NCBI GenBank assembly: GCA_031266115.1
Contig: JAISBQ010000180.1
Coordinates: forward strand, 1-5,501
Reading direction: 5' to 3'
Source: Bifidobacteriaceae bacterium
GTDB lineage: Bacteria; Actinomycetota; Actinomycetes; Actinomycetales; WQXJ01
DNA: 5,501 bases
The notes below the pieces were generated by a model. That model was not told where the DNA came from and did not search any database. It saw only the letters and a program-made list of their open reading frames with translations. The position numbers were made by a program, and so were the translations under genes. Of the stretch, positions 1 through 5,501 are shown one piece after another (positions within the stretch are counted from its first letter, which is position 1; every line of letters starts with the position of its first letter).

Positions 1-3000
1 GTCCCATTCGCCACAATCGGCGGTGTCGCCGGCGTCCTCACCTCATAGCTACCACCCGTGATATCAGTGAACACAAAGTTCATCGTCAACACCTTCGGCG
101 TCGGATCAGTGGCAGACACCTGGATCGGCGTGGTCGCACTGCCGTTCGGTTCACCGAACTTCGCGGACACAATCGCCGGACCCGTGACGTTCTGAGAGAT
201 CAGCACCAGAGTGCACTCACCATCATCATTCGTGACACAGTCCCACCTGCCCGGCGTCGCACCAGGATTCGTGATCGTCCCCACATCAGAATGGGCAAAC
301 GTCACCGACGCCTCCCGGACCGGGTTCCCATACTCATCCCGCACAGTGGCGATAGCGGTGTGCTCAGACTGCCCATCCGCCGGCACATCCGTCGACACCC
401 CAGCCTCAAGCGTCGACGTCAACACCGACACCGGCCCCGCCGTGAAGCTCACAAACCGCTCCACCGGCGTCGTGGCGATGACCTGGCCACCATCGGCCAA
501 CGTGACCGTCGCCGTCACCCGGACATTGTTCTTGATGGTGTCCGTGGTGAACGTCTGCTGGGCAACACCATTCACCGTCGTCAGGGCCGGCGGCTCCTGA
601 GTGGTCGGCAACGTCTCAAACTTGAACGCCACCGTCCCTTCGATCGGATTGCCATTGTCGTCGGTGATCGTCACCGTGGCCGTCGCATTCTCGTGAACGC
701 GCAGGCTCGACGGCGTCACCTCAAGACGCGCCGTCGCCCTGGCATTATCCGGGGTAAACGTCACCTGCTCGGTGTCCTCGCTGGCAGGGACCCCGTCGCG
801 TGCGTACGACGCGGTGATGTCTTTCGGGCCAGACGAGGTCGAGTTGATGGTGAACGAGTACTTCCCCGGCTGACCAGCGACCGGACCGATAGAACCCAGA
901 GTCACGCCGCTTGACGGATCGGAGCTACGCGAAAGCCTGTCAGTCAACCCCGCACACGCATTGCCATATTGGTCACTCAGCGTGATGGTGCCGGTGAACG
1001 CGTTGCCTACCACCTGACTACCAGCAGGAGAAGTAGCCAAGTCCAGCGTGCAGATGGCTGGATCAATCTCGTAATCGCGGGTGGTGCTACCGACGGCCAC
1101 CCACGTGGTGCTCCCCAGGTTCTGCGCGTCGGCTGTGATCGTGTAGGTGCCCATCTGCGTGGACTTGATGTTCACCGAGCAGGTACCGGCGTTGTCGGTG
1201 ACGCAGTTCTCGCCATCCAACTGCGGAGGCGTGACTGTCACGCCGGCGGTCGGCGTGACGCCAAAGCGCACATGCACACCCTCCAGGGCCGAGCCATCCG
1301 CGGCCTTGATCTCCACGGACGCCGTGTAGCCGTTCGCCTCGGTCACCAACAACGGACCAGCAGGAGCAACAGTCAACGACGACATCTGTGTCGAGATCTC
1401 CCGCGCAAACGACACCCCGCAGGTGATCGCCGCACCGGTCACGATCTGTGAGCCAGGAATCGTGAACGTGTTGCCGGTCTGCGCAATGGTGATGTCCGAG
1501 CCGTCGGCGGCCGAACACTGCGCGCCTACCACGTTGTACCCCGGTGGGACGCTGCTCGCCGTGAAGCTCACCGGTTGCCCCACCGATTGGAAGGCGTGAC
1601 CAGACGTGCCAGGCGCCCACTCGTTGTTCGGGGCGGTCTGGATGGAATCGGCGGTGGACGATGGCGATGTGCCCGAGATATTCGTCGTGGTGAAGCCAAA
1701 CGTCGCCTGCCCCCCCACGGACCGCGCCTGCAACGCAAGGGTCCCGGACGCCACGTATAGCCGGTAATCCTCCACCTCGCCGGGCACATACCACGGACGG
1801 CCGTTGGCGTTGTCGTTGAACTGGGTAGGCGGATACGGAGGGACATCTGTCGCCGATAGGCCTCCAGCCTGGGATACACGGAACCGCGCCCACGTCGGCG
1901 GAGCACCCGTCGGATTGCCGGTGCCGGTGTTGATCTGGCCATACGCGTATCCATCACCGGACACGGCACCGCCGTTGTCCATGGTGATCGCGGTACCGAA
2001 AATGGTGCTGGCCGTCGGGGACGTAGCGTTGACCAACGCACCACCCCAACCCTGCACCTTGGCCGTCGCCCTCAGGTCACCAGACACCTGGACACGAACA
2101 TCATACGTCTTATTGATCGCGAGCACGGCCTCCGTCAACGGAACCCACGGACTCGCATCGCTCATCCGAACCTGCACACCATCGTCCGTCGCGGCGTGAG
2201 GATCCGTCGCCACACCAGCGGTCGAAGGACCAGGAACGGGGTTGTTGACCTCGTGCGTCGCACCCAGCCACAAATCATGCTCATACAAACCAGCCGCTAC
2301 ATGCGACGGACCATTATTGGCATCGGCAGTAAGACTAGTCTTCCACGGAGCATCACCATGCGAACCAGCAGACGTCACACCAAAGTCCGCCACCGCCACC
2401 TCCGTATCCACCAACATCGTCACCTCAGTCAAGATCCCAGCACCAGTCACACCCGTGATAGCAGTGGTAGCGCCACTAAGCCCATACGTGATGTTGGGAT
2501 CGATATGGTCCCGGCGCGCACCAAGACATATCCCACTTTCCGTCATGGGCGCATAGTCGGCGCTATCGGTCGCGCACAAAGGCGTTACCAAGTTGCCGTC
2601 GGTGTCAGCGGAGGCATAGGTCTGAGCGGCGTTGACGCCATCAACCTTGGGATGCTTAAGCCGGATATAGAATCTGGCGCTCGGTCCAACCCGGTTGACG
2701 ATGAAGCTATATCCGCCTGAACCGTCCGTTGTCCGTACGCCCTTGTACGTCCCGGTGCTATCGAAGATCGACACCGTCTGGCCCGGAACTCCCGCCTCGT
2801 CGCCGTCCTGCTGACCGTTGCCATTCTCATCGTTGAACACGGTACCCCGGATCACCGGCGCCGCCTGACACGCGGCCAGGTCGTAGATGGTGCTGCCCGG
2901 TGAGTCCAGCCCGTAGTTCATCGCGCCGCTCATCGTGTCGATCCACCACAGGTCGTCGCCGCTGCTCAGATACAGGATACCGTTGACGAACGCCATGCCC

Positions 3001-3902
3001 CAGAAATCGGTCCCACCGCCGCCTGAGGCGCCGCCGTAGTTGATCGTGGCGACCTTATCCCAGGACCACACGGCGTTGTCCGCTCCCGGAGTAACACGGA
3101 GCAAGTACTTGGTACTGCCACCGACGACGATGTAAGCACTGCCTTCAGCGTCCAGGGCCATGTCGGAAGCAGGCTGGTAGTTGTTGGTCGTCCCAGTGCC
3201 GAGGAAGTCGGCCGCGGTCTTGGGACGAAGAGCGGAGGCGCGCCTCGGGGGGTTAGTGCCCGTCGGGTCATACACCATCATCGTGAACGTGCCAGCTGAA
3301 CCGACAGTGCCCGAATCGCGAACGTACGTCGCCTCCCTGCCCGCGAAGAAGATCTCGCCTGTCCTCTGGATCACCTCACCGCCGGACCATGAACGCCCGT
3401 CAACCCCACGGGGCACAGTGAACTCGGTGGCGACCGTGGAACCCGGGACTATTTTCTTCACCTTCACACCATTTGCGTCATCGTCACTCCAGCGCCAGTG
3501 GTACGCCACCTTCTTGCCGTAGCTCGCTGACGCAGGATTCATGTCTGGTCCGATCGCCATCGTGCTCATCTGACCGGAAGACCAACCGGTCCCCTCTGAG
3601 TACACCAAAGTGCGAACTGGCGTGGTAGTGAGGTTGGTCCACTTCCACACACCACGCGTGGCGGAGCTGATACCCGCATTGACCTCGTAGAAAGCGTTGC
3701 AGTCGAACTCTGGAGGCGCCGGGGTAACAGTGCCGTCGCCGGCCTCGGCCGGCTGTTCCGTGAGGACCAGCGTGGCGACGGTGCCGGTGCCGACCGCGAA
3801 GGCCAGGGCCATCACCCAGGCCACGGGTTTGGCGATGCGCTTCATCGCGCGGCCGGCGAGCGTGCGGGGTCGCCTGGACGGGGCGGCTGGGGTGATGTTC
3901 AT
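1..3902 (-). CDS. Large multidomain secreted surface protein (probable adhesin), C-terminus beyond window
   Basis: The frame stays open for 1300 codons from ATG at 3902 to the left edge, so the 3' end is missing. Residues 1-54 form a long signal peptide: Arg-rich n-region, hydrophobic stretch about 27-47, likely cleavage after PAEA (residue 54). Residues 66-345 are rich in Trp, Tyr and Gly with blade-like strands, suggesting a beta-propeller. Residues 350-443 resemble the SdrD B-like Ca-binding fold (VIRGTVFNDENGNGQQDGDE). Residues 506-713 form a GEVED domain (DFG..., GDAPWKT, DDGV, final GEVEDY). Residues 720-843 look prealbumin/SpaA-like (PPGY, C796, ITC at C828). At least four Ig-like domains follow to about 1263. 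Such architectures belong to cell-wall-anchored adhesins, so a sorting signal beyond the window is expected but not seen. ATG 3902 was chosen for its AAGGAA ribosome-binding site. An in-frame ATG at 3935 and one at 3845 (M20) lack good sites. Ligand unknown. Confidence 0.9.
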   Translation of the reverse strand, partial: MNITPAAPSRRPRTLAGRAMKRIAKPVAWVMALAFAVGTGTVATLVLTEQPAEAGDGTVTPAPPEFDCNAFYEVNAGISSATRGVWKWTNLTTTPVRTLVYSEGTGWSSGQMSTMAIGPDMNPASASYGKKVAYHWRWSDDDANGVKVKKIVPGSTVATEFTVPRGVDGRSWSGGEVIQRTGEIFFAGREATYVRDSGTVGSAGTFTMMVYDPTGTNPPRRASALRPKTAADFLGTGTTNNYQPASDMALDAEGSAYIVVGGSTKYLLRVTPGADNAVWSWDKVATINYGGASGGGGTDFWGMAFVNGILYLSSGDDLWWIDTMSGAMNYGLDSPGSTIYDLAACQAAPVIRGTVFNDENGNGQQDGDEAGVPGQTVSIFDSTGTYKGVRTTDGSGGYSFIVNRVGPSARFYIRLKHPKVDGVNAAQTYASADTDGNLVTPLCATDSADYAPMTESGICLGARRDHIDPNITYGLSGATTAITGVTGAGILTEVTMLVDTEVAVADFGVTSAGSHGDAPWKTSLTADANNGPSHVAAGLYEHDLWLGATHEVNNPVPGPSTAGVATDPHAATDDGVQVRMSDASPWVPLTEAVLAINKTYDVRVQVSGDLRATAKVQGWGGALVNATSPTASTIFGTAITMDNGGAVSGDGYAYGQINTGTGNPTGAPPTWARFRVSQAGGLSATDVPPYPPTQFNDNANGRPWYVPGEVEDYRLYVASGTLALQARSVGGQATFGFTTTNISGTSPSSTADSIQTAPNNEWAPGTSGHAFQSVGQPVSFTASSVPPGYNVVGAQCSAADGSDITIAQTGNTFTIPGSQIVTGAAITCGVSFAREISTQMSSLTVAPAGPLLVTEANGYTASVEIKAADGSALEGVHVRFGVTPTAGVTVTPPQLDGENCVTDNAGTCSVNIKSTQMGTYTITADAQNLGSTTWVAVGSTTRDYEIDPAICTLDLATSPAGSQVVGNAFTGTITLSDQYGNACAGLTDRLSRSSDPSSGVTLGSIGPVAGQPGKYSFTINSTSSGPKDITASYARDGVPASEDTEQVTFTPDNARATARLEVTPSSLRVHENATATVTITDDNGNPIEGTVAFKFETLPTTQEPPALTTVNGVAQQTFTTDTIKNNVRVTATVTLADGGQVIATTPVERFVSFTAGPVSVLTSTLEAGVSTDVPADGQSEHTAIATVRDEYGNPVREASVTFAHSDVGTITNPGATPGRWDCVTNDDGECTLVLISQNVTGPAIVSAKFGEPNGSATTPIQVSATDPTPKVLTMNFVFTDITGGSYEVRTPATPPIVANG
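114..1355 (-). repeat. Tandem bacterial Ig-like (Big_1/invasin-type) domain array within the surface protein
   Basis: Four consecutive Ig-like units of about 90-110 residues are visible at roughly residues 850-937, 949-1052, 1056-1150 and 1151-1263. The units share a central strand of the type 'V.D..GNP..', seen as ITDDNGNPIEG and VRDEYGNPVREASVTF, with the related LSDQYGNACAG in unit 2. Units 1 and 4 also share a Cys-Val-Thr loop with two cysteines eight residues apart. The repetition is at protein level only; I saw no long identical DNA repeats, so the units are diverged rather than recently duplicated. In this family such arrays act as a stalk that projects an N-terminal functional region from the cell. 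The sequence after about 1270 (PKVLTMNFVF...) starts another unit or a linker that is cut by the window edge. Confidence 0.75.
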
Positions 3903-3907
3903 CGGGG

Positions 3908-3913
3908 TTCCTT
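3908..3913 (-). promoter_or_regulatory. Ribosome-binding site of the surface-protein gene
   Basis: On the minus strand AAGGAA lies five bases (CCCCG) before the ATG at 3902. It decides the start: neither in-frame alternative, ATG 3935 (preceded by pyrimidine-rich TTCCTCC) nor ATG 3845, has a purine-rich site at a suitable distance. Confidence 0.7.
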
Positions 3914-4068
3914 GTCCTATCCGGGTGGTGGTCATGGAGGAAGAATCTGGGGCGGGGGAGCAACGGTTCATCGAGAGAGCCTTCGGGTTGGGGGAGAGTG
4001 ATGCGTTGAGGCCACATCAAGAAGGCCGGGGAGTGCGGCGCGGGCCCACGACGGCCGCATACCACATC

Positions 4069-4139
4069 CCGCGGGTTCTCGTCGCCTGACCTGAGAGGCG
4101 GGACACCACAGCCGCCGATGACGACTAAGATCCCCGCGG
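4069..4139 (-). other. Possible structured leader: nested inverted repeats
   Basis: The arms CCGCGGG (4069-4075) and CCCGCGG (4133-4139) are perfectly complementary. Inside them TCGTC (4079-4083) pairs with GACGA (4120-4124), and GCCT (4084-4087) pairs with AGGC (4096-4099) around an eight-base loop, stacked directly on the second stem. A competing pairing of GGCGG with CCGCC also exists between them. The element ends about 165 bases upstream of the adhesin start and would lie in its 5' leader if transcription starts further up. GC-rich DNA forms short stems by chance, so this is tentative. Confidence 0.3.
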
Positions 4140-4171
4140 TAGGCGACGGCAGGCACAGCAAAGGGCACACC

Positions 4172-4193
4172 AGGGCCCGGGGGTCTGGGCCCT
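4172..4193. repeat. Perfect 7-base inverted repeat AGGGCCC/GGGCCCT
   Basis: AGGGCCC (4172-4178) and GGGCCCT (4187-4193) flank an eight-base spacer. The structure is a strong potential hairpin on either strand. No T-run follows it on either strand, so it is not a classical intrinsic terminator. It could be an operator or a leader stem. Confidence 0.45.
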
Positions 4194-4381
4194 AATGCGC
4201 TTCGAGCACCCATGGCACCGTGCATGAGTTCGCGTGTCCCGCGCATGAAGTGGTCCCTCACTGTGTACCGCCTGTCGGCGTGGCCAGGTGCACGAAGACT
4301 GCCAGCGGATGGCCGCACGCTACTCCTGAATCGCCACATTCGTAACTCGTCGATGGGTGTTGCTACCGGCCAAGGGCGCCG

Positions 4382-4387
4382 ATTATT
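4382..4387 (-). promoter_or_regulatory. Weak candidate -10 element for the surface-protein gene
   Basis: The minus strand reads AATAAT, one mismatch from TATAAT, in an unusually AT-rich patch (GAAATTTC lies 15-25 bases upstream). No acceptable -35 hexamer is present at 16-18 bases. If real, it would give a leader of roughly 470 bases containing the nested repeats at 4069-4139. Confidence 0.2.
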
Positions 4388-4474
4388 CCCTCTGGGAGAA
4401 ATTTCACTCCTAGATGAACCATGGCCAGTGTCAGTCCCAACACTCTGACCAGGGGTTCTATTCCGGAGCGCGAG

Positions 4475-4530
4475 GTCAGCGGGATGGGGTGCCACGGGAC
4501 GTCGGTCCCACATCAGCCCGCTGACGTGGG
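4475..4530. repeat. Cluster of overlapping, mutually exclusive inverted repeats
   Basis: Three pairings share one 56-base stretch. CCCACATCAG (4507-4516) pairs with CTGACGTGGG (4521-4530) as a 10-base stem with one wobble or mismatch position and a four-base loop. GTCAGCGGG (4475-4483) pairs perfectly over nine bases with CCCGCTGAC (4517-4525), which overlaps the first hairpin. GGGAC (4496-4500) and GTCCC (4505-4509) form a third small stem with a GTCG loop. The first two cannot form together, so alternative folds are possible in RNA from either strand. Confidence 0.5.
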
Positions 4531-4664
4531 CATCGGCGCTAGGCAAAAATACCCAGTCCGCCGACGCCTCCTGGCGCGCGAGGGCGCACCACACCCATGG
4601 CTTCACGGAGAAGAGACACCCCAAGCCTCCCGCCGATGACGCCGCCCGCCACATCGTTTCGTCG

Positions 4665-4674
4665 TACCTAGGTA
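4665..4674. promoter_or_regulatory. Palindrome TACCTAGGTA, possible operator
   Basis: A perfect 10-base palindrome with partial outer symmetry (GT..TACCTAGGTA..AC on the minus strand). It lies between galE and the hairpin cluster and stands out from its GC-rich surroundings. Dimeric regulators bind such dyads, but I cannot assign a family, and a single copy may be chance. Confidence 0.25.
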
Positions 4675-4680
4675 GCACTA

Positions 4681-4754
4681 CCCACCCGGCGCCGCACGGA
4701 CCCTCGCTCCAGGCCGCGCCCCGAGGGCGACACGGAGTTGTCCGGACGGGTGGG
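4681..4754 (-). terminator. GC-rich stem array after galE, candidate terminator
   Basis: Beginning 10 bases past the galE stop, CCCACCCG (4681-4688) and CGGGTGGG (4747-4754) form a perfect 8-base outer stem. Inside it CCCTCG (4701-4706) pairs with CGAGGG (4722-4727). CACGGA (4695-4700 and again 4731-4736) can also pair with TCCGTG (4757-4762), which overlaps the end of the outer arm region. There is no T-run downstream. Actinobacterial terminators often lack one, so the position supports termination of the galE transcript but does not prove it. Confidence 0.35.
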
Positions 4755-4763
4755 AGTCCGTGG

Positions 4764-5501
4764 CTACCGCGCCGAGGGAACCGCGATCGCCCTGGGCCCG
4801 GCCTGCCAGGCTCCCCAGGCGCTGGACACGATCTCAGTCAGGCCTCGCGACGCGCGCCAGCCCAGGACCTCGGCGATGCGTGATGGGTCGCCCACCAGGT
4901 AGGGAGGATCGCCGGGGCGGCGAGGCGCGACCCGCGGCGTCACGTCCAGGCCCGACGCCACGCCGATCGCCTCGATGACCTCGCGCACCGAGGCCCCTGT
5001 GCCCGTGCCCACGTTGAACACCGACGCCGGACGGTCGCGGTCGAGGCGCTCCAGGTAGTCGATCGCCGCCAAGTGGGCCTCCGCCAGGTCCAGCACGTGG
5101 ATGTAGTCGCGGACGCACGTGCCGTCCGCCGTCGGATAGTCGTCGCCAAAGATCACTGGGGGTGCGCCATCGGCCAGCTTCTCCAACACCATCGGAACCA
5201 GGTTGAGGACCGCCGGGTCACCCAACTCCGGCCACCCGGCGCCCGCCACGTTGAAGTAGCGAAGGCAGGCGAGGCGCAGACCCCAGGCGCGGGCGGCATC
5301 GGCGGCGATCCATTCGCCCACCACCTTGGTCTGGCCGTAGGGGTTGATCGGGACCAGGGGCGTGTCCTCCGTCACGCGAGGCACGTCAGGCATCCCGTAC
5401 ACCGCCGCCGAGGAGGAGAAGACCAGCATGTCCACGCCCGCGCGCTCCATGGCGAGGAGCACGGTGGCGATGCCGCCCACGTTCTGCTGGAAGTACCACG
5501 C
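4764..5501 (-). CDS. galE: UDP-glucose 4-epimerase (GalE), N-terminus beyond window
   Basis: This enzyme interconverts UDP-glucose and UDP-galactose in the cytoplasm (Leloir pathway, precursor supply for surface glycans). The frame runs from the right edge to a TAG at 4766-4764, giving 245 residues. By alignment with E. coli GalE about 93 N-terminal residues, including the NAD-binding GxxGxxG loop, lie outside. Fragment numbering: SSSAAVYG at 29-36 holds the catalytic Ser (S31), YGQTK at 55-59 holds the SDR Tyr and Lys (Y55, K59), then LRYFNVAGA at 80-88, IFGDDYPTADGTCVRDYIHV at 117-136 (UDP-sugar binding, R131), FNVGTG at 162-167, and RRPGDPP at 194-200. The end LGW...W is typical, so the C-terminus is complete. 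A GTG at 5480 is internal, not a start, because AWYFQQN continues the conserved fold upstream of it. A related NAD-dependent sugar epimerase is possible but less likely given the GDDYPT.DGT.VRDYIHV signature. Confidence 0.95.
   Translation of the reverse strand, partial: AWYFQQNVGGIATVLLAMERAGVDMLVFSSSAAVYGMPDVPRVTEDTPLVPINPYGQTKVVGEWIAADAARAWGLRLACLRYFNVAGAGWPELGDPAVLNLVPMVLEKLADGAPPVIFGDDYPTADGTCVRDYIHVLDLAEAHLAAIDYLERLDRDRPASVFNVGTGTGASVREVIEAIGVASGLDVTPRVAPRRPGDPPYLVGDPSRIAEVLGWRASRGLTEIVSSAWGAWQAGPRAIAVPSAR

Larger units (their letters stand above)
3936..4763. other. Long intergenic region without a supported gene
   Basis: About 830 bases separate the galE stop from the adhesin start region. 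Open frames exist on both strands (for example 4678-3968 minus, 4212-4448 plus, 4421-4639 plus), but their translations are rich in Arg, Pro and Trp with no recognisable domain, as expected for chance frames in GC-rich DNA. The region instead holds inverted repeats, listed separately, and a pyrimidine-rich stretch just before the adhesin on its sense strand. This suggests a long 5' leader, a separate small RNA, or the remains of a decayed gene. No tRNA or known riboswitch class was recognised. Confidence 0.6.

Noticed and set aside
211..914. Overlapping plus-strand open frames antisense to the adhesin
   Set aside because: The opposite strand carries clear Ig-like domains across this interval; the plus-strand translations show no recognisable domain and no ribosome-binding site.
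1087..1893. Minus-strand open frame of 268 codons
   Set aside because: It lies wholly inside the adhesin in a different frame of the same strand, and its translation is Arg/Gly/His-rich without any domain. It is a shadow of GC-rich codon structure.
3843..3902. Possible twin-arginine (Tat) signal from PSRRPRTL
   Set aside because: The residues after the arginine pair do not match the Tat consensus and the hydrophobic stretch starts about 15 residues later, so a Sec-type signal peptide is more likely.
4084..4100. Glycine riboswitch suggested by CTCTCAGG on the minus strand
   Set aside because: The other conserved segments of that riboswitch are not present upstream, and the downstream gene is not glycine-related.
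3484..4170. Minus-strand open frame of 228 codons spanning the adhesin start
   Set aside because: It is out of frame with the adhesin, whose signal peptide and N-terminal domain occupy the same bases; its translation is dominated by Arg, His and Pro.
4207..4600. Recurring CCCATGG/ACCATGG words in the intergenic region
   Set aside because: Only a few short copies with irregular spacing and no shared flanks; consistent with chance.
3968..4678. Minus-strand open frame of 236 codons in the intergenic region
   Set aside because: Its composition (many Arg, Pro, Ser and Trp, no hydrophobic core pattern) and lack of any motif argue against a protein, and it runs through the palindrome and hairpin cluster.
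4760..4978. Plus-strand open frame antisense to galE
   Set aside because: Arg/Pro-rich shadow of the well-supported GalE coding sequence.

Overview
The window looks like chromosomal DNA of a high-GC Gram-positive bacterium (Actinomycetota). The evidence is the GC-rich protein-coding composition, a GalE fragment with actinobacterial-style sequence, and a very large secreted surface protein built from modules common in sortase-anchored adhesins of host-associated actinobacteria. A closer taxonomic assignment cannot be supported.

Layout: both genes lie on the minus strand and both are cut by a window edge. At the right edge (4764-5501) is the C-terminal 245 residues of a UDP-glucose 4-epimerase (GalE). 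Downstream of it in the same direction is a roughly 860-base gap with no convincing gene but several inverted repeats: a GC-rich stem array just after galE, a 10-base palindrome, a cluster of overlapping and mutually exclusive hairpins, and a nested structure in the presumed leader. From 3902 to position 1 runs one uninterrupted reading frame, at least 1300 codons long and still open at the left edge. It encodes a signal peptide, a propeller-like N-terminal domain closed by two cysteines, an SdrD B-like calcium-binding domain, a GEVED domain, a prealbumin-like domain and at least four Ig-like domains. The plus-strand ORFs and the short minus-strand ORFs over this gene are out-of-frame shadows.

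Functionally, GalE would supply UDP-galactose (possibly also UDP-GalNAc) for sugar catabolism or surface glycan synthesis, and the large protein would be displayed at the cell surface. No operon link between the two is evident, because the gap is long and structured. The least routine observations are a seven-G tract inside the adhesin that could act as a phase-variation switch, the mutually exclusive pairings upstream of the adhesin, and the drop in GC and change in codon use inside the GEVED region. No RNA genes, insertion sequences or CRISPR arrays were seen.
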